DNA of 64,000 nucleotides from Microbacterium saperdae (GTDB lineage: Bacteria > Actinomycetota > Actinomycetes > Actinomycetales > Microbacteriaceae). The first letter of the stretch is position 1; each line of letters opens with the position of its first letter. The notes beneath the pieces are model-generated. The model did no database searches. It saw only the letters and a program-made list of their open reading frames with translations, and was not told where the DNA came from. This document shows positions 7,547 to 15,187 of the stretch, piece by piece. A program made the translations under genes and the position numbers. Location of the stretch: NCBI RefSeq assembly GCF_006716345.1, contig NZ_VFOX01000001.1, forward strand, positions 372,001 through 436,000. The letters are read 5' to 3'.

Positions 7547-8887
7547 ATGGTTGCGAACGCTAGTTCATATATCAATACCCCTCCCGCTGTCGGCGCTGCA
7601 TCGAACCCGCCGGGGCGGTCTCGGATCGCCCCTCGCATCACCGCCGTCGAGCGGTTCCTGGTGCGAGTGCCGTTCGCCACCGCCGTCGCGCGCTGGAACA
7701 GCCTCAACAACGCCCAGTGGGAGCTGCTCGAGATCGTGCGCGTGCGCACCGAGGACCCGGAGGTCGTCGGCTTCGGCGAGGCGCTCTCCTGCTACGCCGA
7801 GTTCTGCACGACCGCCGAGGCGATCGAGAGCGTGGTGGGGGAGTTCCCCCTCGACCACGCCGCAGACGATCGTCTCGGGCTCTCGCTGCAGATGGCGCTC
7901 TACGACGCCGCCGGGCAGTCGTTCGGCGTACCGGTGCACCGGCTCTTCGCGCGTCCGCAGCTGCGGGATCGCACTCCCCTCGCGTGGTGGAACACCAAGA
8001 TGCCGGCGGAGCTGCTGGCGCAGGAGGCGTCGCGATCGGTGGAGGCCGGCTACCTCGCCCAGAAGATCAAGGCCCGACCCTGGTTCGATGTGCGCGAACA
8101 GCTGGCGGCGGTCGACAGCTCCACGCCCCCGGAGTTCCGTGTCGACATCGACTGGAACTCGATGCTCCTCGATGCCGCGCACGCGATCCCCGTGCTCGCC
8201 GAGATCGCGCCCCTGCGGAAGGTCGGGCTGTTCGAGAGCCCGATCCGGCGTGATGACGTGGCAGGGCAGCGGCGCATCCATGACGCCGTGCCCACGCTGC
8301 TCGCCGAGCACTTCGATCCGACGCTGTTCCCGGTGTGGGTGCGCGACGACGCCGTGGATGCCTTTGTCATCAGCCCGCCCGGCGTGACGAGCATGCTGAA
8401 GCGGGCCGATGCGGCCGACCAGCTGCACAAGGATGTGTTCCTGCAGGTCTGTGGAACGGGGATCACGACGGCGTTCACCGCCGCGCTCAATGCGGTGCTG
8501 CCAGCGGCCCGCCTCCCCGCCGTGACCGTGATGAACACCTATTCGGATGACCTCCTGCACACGCCTCTGCGTGTCTCAGGAGGCCACGTCGAGGTGCCGG
8601 AAGGCGTGGGGCTCGGCGTCTCGGTCGACGAGGAGGCGCTGGAGCGCTACCGCGTCGATGACGGTTTCGTCGTGCCCACCCCGCGGCGCCTGCTCACGGT
8701 CGACTACGGTGACGGTCGTGCGCGGAGCTTCGTGAGCGCCAAGCAGCTGTGGGATGACTTCACCGAGCTGACGACGATGCCCGTGCAGCCGCCTGGGTCT
8801 TCGCTCGACATCGCCGACGACGACGGGAGTGCGGAGTTCGCCGCCCTTCACGCGCGGGCGCGCCGGCATCCGCAGTGGGTGGAGTAG
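7547..8887 (+). CDS. Enolase-superfamily (MR/MLE) enzyme
   Basis: This 446-residue protein has the two-domain enolase-superfamily plan. An N-terminal capping domain starts about ITAVERFLVRVPF and has a FGEAL motif. The barrel contains the K-x-K motif in LAQKIKARPW, the first metal ligand in VDIDWN, the second Glu in LFESPI and the third in AEHFD. Members abstract a proton alpha to a carboxylate and act as muconate lactonising enzymes, racemases or sugar-acid dehydratases. The C-terminal 120 residues are longer than usual. No strong ribosome binding site precedes the ATG at 7547. It is divergent from the Tat-exported protein and close to the lactonase-like gene, which suggests a sugar-acid step. 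Confidence 0.78.
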   Translation: MVANASSYINTPPAVGAASNPPGRSRIAPRITAVERFLVRVPFATAVARWNSLNNAQWELLEIVRVRTEDPEVVGFGEALSCYAEFCTTAEAIESVVGEFPLDHAADDRLGLSLQMALYDAAGQSFGVPVHRLFARPQLRDRTPLAWWNTKMPAELLAQEASRSVEAGYLAQKIKARPWFDVREQLAAVDSSTPPEFRVDIDWNSMLLDAAHAIPVLAEIAPLRKVGLFESPIRRDDVAGQRRIHDAVPTLLAEHFDPTLFPVWVRDDAVDAFVISPPGVTSMLKRADAADQLHKDVFLQVCGTGITTAFTAALNAVLPAARLPAVTVMNTYSDDLLHTPLRVSGGHVEVPEGVGLGVSVDEEALERYRVDDGFVVPTPRRLLTVDYGDGRARSFVSAKQLWDDFTELTTMPVQPPGSSLDIADDDGSAEFAALHARARRHPQWVE

Positions 8888-8923
8888 GGAATACCGCACC
8901 CCATCCCCGCCTTACCTCCCACT

Positions 8924-10012
8924 GTGAGTCTTTACGAGCCCGCCGTCTTCGGCGCCCTGCAGCTGTCCAACCGCGTCGTCATGGCGCCGCTGACCCGCAC
9001 GCGTGCCGACGCCGACGGTGTGCCGACCGATGTGATGGTCGAGTACTACCGGCAGCGGGCCGGCGTGGGCCTCATCATCACCGAGGGCACCTGGCCGGCG
9101 GCCGAGGGCAAGTCGTACCCGGGACAGCCCGGGATCGTCACGCCTGCGCAGATCGAGGGATGGCGCCGCATCGCGGATGCCGTGCACGAGGCCGGCGGCA
9201 CGATCGTGATGCAGCTCATGCACGGCGGACGCGTGGGGCACCCGGCGATCTCCGGGGAGCCTCGGGTCGTCGCACCGAGCGCGCTCGCGGCGCCGGGGCA
9301 GACCCGCACGCCCGAGGGCAAGGCCGACCTGCCGGTGGCGCACGCCCTCAGCGCCGAGGAGATCCCCGCCGTGGTCGCGCAGTTCACGCAGGCCGCGCGC
9401 AACGCGATCGCCGCCGGGCTCGACGGCGTCGAGGTGCACGGTGCGAACGGCTACCTCGTGCACGAGTTCCTGTCGCCGGTGTCGAACATCCGCGACGATC
9501 AGTACGGCGGATCGCCGGAGAACCGCGCGCGCTTCGCGATCGAGGTCGCCACGGCGGTCGCCGAGGCCGTGGGGGCGGATCGCACCGGCATCCGTCTCTC
9601 GCCGCAGCACAACATCCAGGGGGTGCTGGAGGAGGATGACGCGGACGTCCGCGCGACCTACACCGCGGTCGCCGAGGGACTCGCCCCGCTCGGTCTCGCG
9701 TTCGTCGACGTGCTCCAGGCCGCGCCGACCAGCGAGCTCGTGCAGCACATCCGCCGCACCGCCGGCGCACCCCTGATCGTCAACACCGGCTTCGGCGTGC
9801 CCACCACGCGCGTCGCCGCCGAGGCGCTGGTCGCCGACGGCTGGGCGGATGCGGTCGCCGCCGGGCGTCCGGTCATCGCGAACCCCGACCTGGTCGAGCG
9901 CTGGGTGCAGGACGCGGAGCTCAACGAGCCCCGCCCCGAGCTGTTCTACGGCTTCACTGCCGAGGGGTACACGGACTACCCGTTCCTGGAGACGGTGCGC
10001 GCGGGCGCCTGA
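8924..10012 (+). CDS. Old yellow enzyme-family NADH:flavin oxidoreductase
   Basis: This 362-residue FMN-dependent ene-reductase has the family landmarks: the N-terminal strand FGALQLSNRVVMAPLTRTRA, GLIITEGTW, MQLMHGGRVGHP, the substrate-anchoring VEVHGANGYLVHEF, the loop DDQYGGSPENRARF, and the FMN-phosphate region NTGFG...ADAVAAGRP. It matches the usual length of alkene reductases (xenobiotic reductase, NemA). Typical reactions are NAD(P)H reduction of activated C=C bonds or nitro compounds. The start is a GTG with no ribosome binding site; TTACCT lies six bases upstream, so a leaderless transcript is possible. The physiological substrate is unknown. Confidence 0.9.
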   Translation: MSLYEPAVFGALQLSNRVVMAPLTRTRADADGVPTDVMVEYYRQRAGVGLIITEGTWPAAEGKSYPGQPGIVTPAQIEGWRRIADAVHEAGGTIVMQLMHGGRVGHPAISGEPRVVAPSALAAPGQTRTPEGKADLPVAHALSAEEIPAVVAQFTQAARNAIAAGLDGVEVHGANGYLVHEFLSPVSNIRDDQYGGSPENRARFAIEVATAVAEAVGADRTGIRLSPQHNIQGVLEEDDADVRATYTAVAEGLAPLGLAFVDVLQAAPTSELVQHIRRTAGAPLIVNTGFGVPTTRVAAEALVADGWADAVAAGRPVIANPDLVERWVQDAELNEPRPELFYGFTAEGYTDYPFLETVRAGA

Positions 10013-10061
10013 CCGCCGCGCGAGAGGAGTCGCCCTCGGTGCTTCGTCATCTCGAAACTGC

Positions 10062-10077
10062 AAACTGTTGACAGTTT
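10062..10077. promoter_or_regulatory. GntR operator upstream of dehydratase gene
   Basis: AAACTGTTGACAGTTT is a perfect 7-2-7 inverted repeat in the promoter of the gene at 10144. Its core CTGT-N2-ACAG is shared with the palindrome upstream of the GntR gene (11949-11964), which strongly suggests that the GntR protein binds both. Confidence 0.7.
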
Positions 10078-10143
10078 CTGGCATGATGATGACGAGCATC
10101 GAGGGACCGACGCTGCGCGCGGTCCGGCAAGGAGAGATCAACG

Positions 10144-11280
10144 GTGAAGATCCGAGAGATTCGTATCGCCGGGCTGAGGGGCGCGACTCCCCGAGGTGGA
10201 TGGACGATGGAGTTGAAGCCGGAGTCCTCGCTTCACACCGTCGTCGCTGTGCACAGCGACGACGGGCGCGTCGGCATGGGAAGCGTCTTCACCCACGAGG
10301 CGCTCGTCGCAGGAGCGATGGAGGTTCTCGAGGAGCTCATCATCGGACGGGAGTTCAGCTCTCCGACCGCGATGACGGAGGAGCTTCACCAGCACACCTT
10401 TTGGATGGGCCGAGGTGGATCCATAACCCACGCCATCAGCGGCATCAACATCGCACTGTGGGATCTCGCCGGACAGGTGTGGGGCGCCCCAGTCTCGCAC
10501 CTTCTCGGAGGCAACCACCGCGATCACGTTCGCCCGTACGCATCGCTTCTGATGGATGAACCGGCGCGACTCCGCGAGAACCTCCTTGCACTGTCCGCCC
10601 AGGGGTTCGCAGCCTTCAAGATCGGCTGGGGGAAATTCGGCCGGGAGGATGCGCGAATGGACGAGCTCTTGGTGCGCACGGCGCGCGAAACCATCGGGGA
10701 CGACGCGATCCTCGCGGTCGATGCGGGCGGAAGCGACGGCTTCTGGCGTAACGGCGTCCGGTGGGCGTTGGACACCTCGCGGATGCTGTCGGATCACCGG
10801 GTCGCGTGGTTCGAGGAACCGCTGAACCCGGACGACATCGACGGGTTCGTCCGGCTCACGGCCGCATCCGCGGTGCCGATCAGTGGGGGAGAGACCTACA
10901 CGCGCCGGCAGGCGTTCACGCCTTTCGTGGACCGGGCGGCCTTCGACATCGTGCAACCCGATGTGACGAAGGTGGGTGGCATCGATGAGATGATGAGTAT
11001 CGGACGTCGTGCTGAGGACAGCGGAATGACGCTCATCCCCCACGGGTGGAACACTGCGATCGGGCTCGCTGCCGACCTGCATGCGGCGGCAGCGCTTCGT
11101 TTCACGGACCTCGTCGAGTACTGTACGGGGTCCGCGTACATCGACGACCTCGTGGTCGGTGGCTGGGTGCTCGACGCAGACGGTCGTCTCGCCGTGCCGA
11201 ACGCGCCAGGACTCGGAATCGAATGGGATCGCGAGGCGCTGCTCCGTTACACCGGAGGAGTCGACCTGCTGTCCGTCTGA
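10144..11280 (+). CDS. Mandelate racemase-like sugar-acid dehydratase or racemase
   Basis: This 378-residue enolase-superfamily member of the mandelate racemase group has a capping domain (about residues 1-120), then barrel motifs: GFAAFKIGWGKFG as the K-x-(K/G) strand, LAVDAGGSD (first metal Asp), AWFEEPL (second, Glu), PISGGETY (third, Glu) and LIPHGWNT with the catalytic His. That set fits dehydration of aldonates or similar acids; the exact substrate is not decided by these motifs. The GTG start has AAGGAG at 10129-10134. The gene is preceded by the GntR operator and overlaps the convergent GntR gene by 34 bases at the 3' end, so transcription of the two may interfere. Confidence 0.86.
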   Translation: MKIREIRIAGLRGATPRGGWTMELKPESSLHTVVAVHSDDGRVGMGSVFTHEALVAGAMEVLEELIIGREFSSPTAMTEELHQHTFWMGRGGSITHAISGINIALWDLAGQVWGAPVSHLLGGNHRDHVRPYASLLMDEPARLRENLLALSAQGFAAFKIGWGKFGREDARMDELLVRTARETIGDDAILAVDAGGSDGFWRNGVRWALDTSRMLSDHRVAWFEEPLNPDDIDGFVRLTAASAVPISGGETYTRRQAFTPFVDRAAFDIVQPDVTKVGGIDEMMSIGRRAEDSGMTLIPHGWNTAIGLAADLHAAAALRFTDLVEYCTGSAYIDDLVVGGWVLDADGRLAVPNAPGLGIEWDREALLRYTGGVDLLSV

Positions 11281-11924
11281 GCCCGGCGGGCTCGACCGGG
11301 AATGGCCATCACGTGCTCCCGCACGCGCTCGGTCAGGAGATCAGCGTCGGAGGAGCGCAGCGCGTCGAGGAGTTCGACATGCTCCTGCACGACATCGTCG
11401 AGTCGTTGCGTGCGTTGCTCCTGGCGGAAGTGGGTTCGGATCCGTGGTTGCAGAGACCGCCAGATCTGGGCGCCCTGCTCCTGTCCTGTCCTGTCGATGA
11501 CGAAGCGGTGGAACTCGACGTCGAGATCGCCGAGCGCCTCGGGGTCCTGCTCAGCCGCTGCCTTCGCCATTTCGCGGACGATGGCCTCGAGGGCGTCGAG
11601 GTCGGATGTCGTGAAAGCGGTGACGGCGCGACGGAATGCATACTGCTCGATCACCACGCGGATCGGCATGAGGACCTCGACGACCTCCTCTTCCGATATC
11701 TCGACCACGCGCGCGCTCCGGCGGGCCTGGCTCGTCACCAGCCCCTCCTTCTCGAGATCGCGGAGTGCCTCGCGGATCGGGCCTCTGCTCGTCGACAGCT
11801 GGCGCGCGAGTTCAGGTTCGGTCAGTTTCGTCCCCGGCGCGAGGGAGCCGTCGAGGATGCCGGCGCGGAGCGTCGTGAGGACGCGGTCGCGAAGCGACGC
11901 GCTGTCCACCGGTTTCAACGTCAT
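11247..11924 (-). CDS. GntR-family (FadR/FCD) transcriptional regulator
   Basis: This 225-residue regulator has an N-terminal winged helix (residues about 10-75, with PGTKLTEPELARQLSTSRGPIREALRDLEKEGL, given here only as landmark words PGTKL, SRGPIREAL and EKEGL) and an all-helical C-terminal FCD effector domain containing the metal-site type motif D-x-x-x-H in DLDVEFH plus later His residues (EHVELLDAL, REHVMAI). FCD proteins usually sense organic acids, consistent with control of the adjacent sugar-acid enzyme. A palindrome with the same core as the one at 10062 lies 25-40 bases upstream of its start, which suggests autoregulation. Confidence 0.92.
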   Translation of the reverse strand: MTLKPVDSASLRDRVLTTLRAGILDGSLAPGTKLTEPELARQLSTSRGPIREALRDLEKEGLVTSQARRSARVVEISEEEVVEVLMPIRVVIEQYAFRRAVTAFTTSDLDALEAIVREMAKAAAEQDPEALGDLDVEFHRFVIDRTGQEQGAQIWRSLQPRIRTHFRQEQRTQRLDDVVQEHVELLDALRSSDADLLTERVREHVMAIPGRARRAQTDSRSTPPV

Positions 11925-11948
11925 GAGGTCTCCCGAGTCGATGTCCTC

Positions 11949-11964
11949 ATTCTGTCAACAGAAT
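11949..11964. promoter_or_regulatory. GntR operator, autoregulatory
   Basis: ATTCTGTCAACAGAAT is a perfect 7-2-7 palindrome immediately upstream of the GntR gene. Its 10-base core CTGTCAACAG is the exact reverse complement of the core at 10065-10074. Confidence 0.7.
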
Positions 11965-11998
11965 GCCGCTGTCGCTGACGATGCTCCGGAATGGCGGG

Positions 11999-13009
11999 TC
12001 AGACCCGTGCGCCCGAGCTCGCTCGCACGATCAGCTCGGGGCGGATGCTGACGTGTCGGGTGGGCGTATTCCCATCGCTCGAGGCCTGCTCGTCGATCAG
12101 ATCCACGGCGACGCGCCCGAGAGTCGCGTGGGGGCTGCGGACGGAGGAGAGCGGCACGGCAGCCGCAGCGGCGAGATCGATGTCGTCGTACCCGACGACG
12201 GCGATGTCCCGAGGAACCATGGACGGGTCGACGGACGTGAAGGTCTTCATCAGGCCGATGGCGACGGGATCGTTGGCGGCGAGCACGGCATCCGGGCGGT
12301 CCGCGGGGTCGCGCGCCAGGATCTGCTCCCCCAGCCGCATGCCGTCCTGCACCGACCGGGTGGGAGTGGGGAGTACCTCGAGTGTGACGCCGTCCGCAGA
12401 CGACACCGCGTCGCGCGCCCCGAGCAGGCGTTGAGCCACGGGTCGGGTGCGTTCCTCGCCGCCGGCGAAGGCGAGGCGTGTACGGCCGACATCGATCAGG
12501 TGGGATGCGGCCTGACGCCCACCGAAGAAGTCGTCGACGGTGCAGGACGAGAAGCCTTCCATCTCGGGGAAGGCGTGCAGCAGGACGGTCGGGATCCGCG
12601 CAGCCCTGAGCGCATCGAGCGCCTTGGTCGAGGTGAGCCCTGACGCGAGGATCACGCCGTGAACCCGCTGCTGGATCAGCATCTCGACATACATCTCCTC
12701 ACGGTTCTCGTCATTGTTCGTGCAGGCGACGGAGAGGAAGAGGCCGAGATCATGGGCGCGTCGTTCCATCGACTCGGCCACGGCACCGAAGAACGGATTG
12801 TTGAGCTCGAGAGCGACCGCGGCAAGAGTCGTGCTCCGGCCGGTCTTCAGTTGTCGGGCGGCTTCGTTGCGGGTATATCCCAGCGCGTCGATCGCTGCAC
12901 GGATGCGCTCCTGAGTGGCGGGCGCGACGCGATGAGGACTGTTCAGGAACTTGGAGACCGTGCCCAGTGAGACCTCGGCTCGCGACGCGACATCTCTGAT
13001 GCTGACCAA
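11999..13009 (-). CDS. LacI-family transcriptional regulator
   Basis: This 336-residue repressor starts VSIRDVASRAEVSLGTVSK, the LacI helix-turn-helix, with the hinge-helix segment AARQLKTGRS. A periplasmic-binding-protein-like effector domain follows, with familiar landmarks NNPFFGAVAESME, GVILASG, VDDFFGG, AANDPVAIGLM and VVGYDDIDLA. It is divergent from the sugar ABC/glycosidase operon, and LacI-type operators lie in that promoter, so it probably represses the operon until an imported sugar binds. The effector is unknown. Confidence 0.93.
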   Translation of the reverse strand: MVSIRDVASRAEVSLGTVSKFLNSPHRVAPATQERIRAAIDALGYTRNEAARQLKTGRSTTLAAVALELNNPFFGAVAESMERRAHDLGLFLSVACTNNDENREEMYVEMLIQQRVHGVILASGLTSTKALDALRAARIPTVLLHAFPEMEGFSSCTVDDFFGGRQAASHLIDVGRTRLAFAGGEERTRPVAQRLLGARDAVSSADGVTLEVLPTPTRSVQDGMRLGEQILARDPADRPDAVLAANDPVAIGLMKTFTSVDPSMVPRDIAVVGYDDIDLAAAAAVPLSSVRSPHATLGRVAVDLIDEQASSDGNTPTRHVSIRPELIVRASSGARV

Positions 13010-13069
13010 GGCGCCTCCTCCCGACAGAGCGCACGCGGATGGTGCGGTGTACTGAATCTAGACGTTCTC

Positions 13070-13099
13070 TTGACGAATAACAACGTTTCACTCTATGTT
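13070..13099 (+). promoter_or_regulatory. Promoter of the glycan-utilisation operon
   Basis: TTGACG (13070-13075) and TATGTT (13094-13099) are separated by 18 bases and match sigma-70-type -35 and -10 boxes. A LacI-type half-conserved operator fills the spacer. The predicted leader before the first permease gene is about 160 bases. Confidence 0.55.
13079..13090. promoter_or_regulatory. LacI-type operator O1 (in the spacer)
   Basis: AACAACGTTTCA matches the symmetrical LacI-family form TGAAACGTTTCA at 9 of 12 positions, with the central CG typical of the family. It lies between the -35 and -10 boxes, where a bound repressor would block polymerase. Confidence 0.5.
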
Positions 13100-13231
13100 T
13101 GCGTCACGGGCCGCACGATGGCGTTGATTCCTCCCCGAGAGGCGTCGCGTAGTCAGGTGAATCCGCGACTTGTAGCGAGATCGCGGGGCCCGCGAATGAT
13201 GAGCTTCTGCGTCACTGCCGACTTGGAGCGG

Positions 13232-13243
13232 TGAAACGTTGCA
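13232..13243. promoter_or_regulatory. LacI-type operator O2 (in the leader)
   Basis: TGAAACGTTGCA matches TGAAACGTTTCA at 11 of 12 positions. It lies 22 bases before the first permease start and about 153 bases from O1, a distance compatible with DNA looping. Confidence 0.55.
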
Positions 13244-13264
13244 CTCAACAGCGAGAGGAATGTT

Positions 13265-14248
13265 ATGTCCGGTGTGATCGATCACCCCCGAACGGTCGAC
13301 CCCGTCTCCCACGGCGCGAACGACGGTGAGTCGTCGCCGGCCGAACGCCGCAGGCGCCGTAGCCCTCGGCATCTGGGTGTCTATCTCGCCCTCGCCCCGC
13401 TGCTGATCACCGTCCTCGCCTTCGCCGTCTATCCCGTCGTCTCCGGCATGTTCTGGTCCCTGTTCCACTGGCGGCCAGCGCTCGACTCCGAGTTCATCGG
13501 CATGGACAACTACCAGACCATGCTCGGGGACTCCATCTGGTGGCTGTCGTTCCGCAACCTCGTGATCATCTTCGTCTTCGGGGTCGTCGCGTGGATCCTG
13601 CCGCTGCTCGCCGCCGAACTGCTCATCACCATCCGCAGCGAACGCTGGCAGTATGCGCTGCGCACGCTCCTCATCCTGCCGATGGCCTTCCCCGGAGTGG
13701 TGACGGCTCTGATCTGGGGTTTCCTCTACCAACCGAACTCCGGAGTCTTCAACACGATCCTCCGACAGCTGGGTCTCGGCGAACTGGCCCAGAACTGGAC
13801 CGGTGACCCCGACACCGCGTTGGTCGCGCTTCTCTTCGTCGGATTCCCGTTCATCGCCGGACTTCCCTTCCTCATCTTCTACTCGAGCCTCCGCAACATC
13901 CCGAGGGAGGTGCTCGAGGCGGCGCAGCTCGACGGAGCCGGTCGCATCGTGCGGTTCTTCCGCATTGATCTCCCGCTGATGGCCACGCAGATGCGTCTGC
14001 TCGTCTTCCTCGCGATCGTCTCCTCCCTCCAGTACGGCTTCATCGCCTACGTGCTCACGGCCGGTGGACCCGACAACGCCACGATGGTTCCGGTCTTGCG
14101 CATGATCAACGTCGCCTTCTCGGGTGGGGACTGGGGCTACGCCGCCGCACTCTCGACGACTCTCTTCCTCATCACTCTCGCCGTCAGCGGAATCGCCGCA
14201 GTCCTCGGGCGGAGAGCCACCGCTGACAAGAACGGGGGTGCGATGTGA
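13265..14248 (+). CDS. Sugar ABC transporter permease (MalF type)
   Basis: This 327-residue membrane protein has a basic cytoplasmic N-terminus (ERRRRRSPRH) and six predicted helices. It carries the inner-membrane EAA loop, seen as EVLEAAQLDGAGRIVRFFRI, which contacts the ATPase. It is the first gene of the operon and overlaps the second permease by four bases. No ATPase gene is present in the cluster, so the transporter probably uses a shared MsiK-type ATPase encoded elsewhere, as is common for actinobacterial CUT1 sugar importers. Confidence 0.92.
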   Translation: MSGVIDHPRTVDPVSHGANDGESSPAERRRRRSPRHLGVYLALAPLLITVLAFAVYPVVSGMFWSLFHWRPALDSEFIGMDNYQTMLGDSIWWLSFRNLVIIFVFGVVAWILPLLAAELLITIRSERWQYALRTLLILPMAFPGVVTALIWGFLYQPNSGVFNTILRQLGLGELAQNWTGDPDTALVALLFVGFPFIAGLPFLIFYSSLRNIPREVLEAAQLDGAGRIVRFFRIDLPLMATQMRLLVFLAIVSSLQYGFIAYVLTAGGPDNATMVPVLRMINVAFSGGDWGYAAALSTTLFLITLAVSGIAAVLGRRATADKNGGAM

Positions 14249-15129
14249 GCACTCTGGACAGCACCGCCCTGGACAGCACCACTTCGACCAGCACCGTGCG
14301 ACCCCGTCGCATCGTGGGGCGACACCAGATCGGTGTCAAGACAGCAGTGATCGCGCTGGTCCTGGTCGGCCTCTTGCCTTACCTGTTCATGCTCGTCACC
14401 TCGGGCAAGACGAATCAGCAGTTCGCCGAGGGGTTCTGGCAGCTGCAGTTCCCGTTCCACTTCGAGAACTACGCGACGGCATGGAATCAGATCGCGCCGT
14501 ACCTGTTCAACTCGATCGGCATCGCGCTCGCCTCGACCGTTCTGATCCTCCCGCTCTCCTCGACGGCGGGCTTCGTGCTCGCGCGCTTCCGATTCCCCGG
14601 GCGGAGGCTGATCTGGTCGATGATCCTCGTGCTGATGATGATGCCGGGTATCGCGACGCTGATCCCGCTCTTCGTGATGATGCGGGATCTGGATCTGCTG
14701 AACACCTACACCGTGCTCGTGATCCAGTACGTGGCGCAGGGCGTCGTGCTCGGCGTCATCCTGATCCGCAATTTCGCGGAGGGGATCCCGCAGGCACTGT
14801 TCGATGCTGCCCGGATCGACGGGGCAGGAGGCGTCCGGATGTACGTGTCGATCATGCTTCCGCTCTCGCTCCCGGTCAGTGGCACGATCGGCCTCCTCAC
14901 GGTGTCCACCGTCTGGAACGACTTCTTCTGGCCGTTGCTCGTGCTCAGCCAGGACCGCCTTCGCACAGTGTCCGTCGGGCTCCAGTTCTTTCAGGGACAG
15001 AACGCGACCGAAGTGGGGCCGCTCATGGCGGGCTACCTTCTTGCGAGTCTCCCTCTGGTCGTGCTCTTCACCTTCCTCTCGAAGTATTTCCTCGCCGGCG
15101 TGCAGGGCGGCATGACCGGCACCAACTGA
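14245..15129 (+). CDS. Sugar ABC transporter permease (MalG type)
   Basis: This 294-residue CUT1-family permease has six hydrophobic segments and the EAA motif region PQALFDAARIDGAGGVRMYV. The GTG start overlaps the previous stop. The first 15 or so codons are low-complexity (repeated L-D-S-T and S-T-S-T), encoded by a short direct repeat CTGGACAGCACC, so the N-terminal tail is poorly constrained. It acts with the preceding permease and the following binding lipoprotein to import an oligosaccharide or glycoside. Confidence 0.92.
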   Translation: MSTLDSTALDSTTSTSTVRPRRIVGRHQIGVKTAVIALVLVGLLPYLFMLVTSGKTNQQFAEGFWQLQFPFHFENYATAWNQIAPYLFNSIGIALASTVLILPLSSTAGFVLARFRFPGRRLIWSMILVLMMMPGIATLIPLFVMMRDLDLLNTYTVLVIQYVAQGVVLGVILIRNFAEGIPQALFDAARIDGAGGVRMYVSIMLPLSLPVSGTIGLLTVSTVWNDFFWPLLVLSQDRLRTVSVGLQFFQGQNATEVGPLMAGYLLASLPLVVLFTFLSKYFLAGVQGGMTGTN

Positions 15130-15187
15130 CGCCCGCCCGTTCCATCCCTCCATCGCTCCACCATTCCTCCCACCCGAAAGAGAGATC

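Noticed and set aside
14254..14300. Repeated CTGGACAGCACC at the start of the MalG-type permease as a regulatory repeat
   Set aside because: It is in frame and encodes a low-complexity L-D-S-T tail; simple coding slippage explains it.
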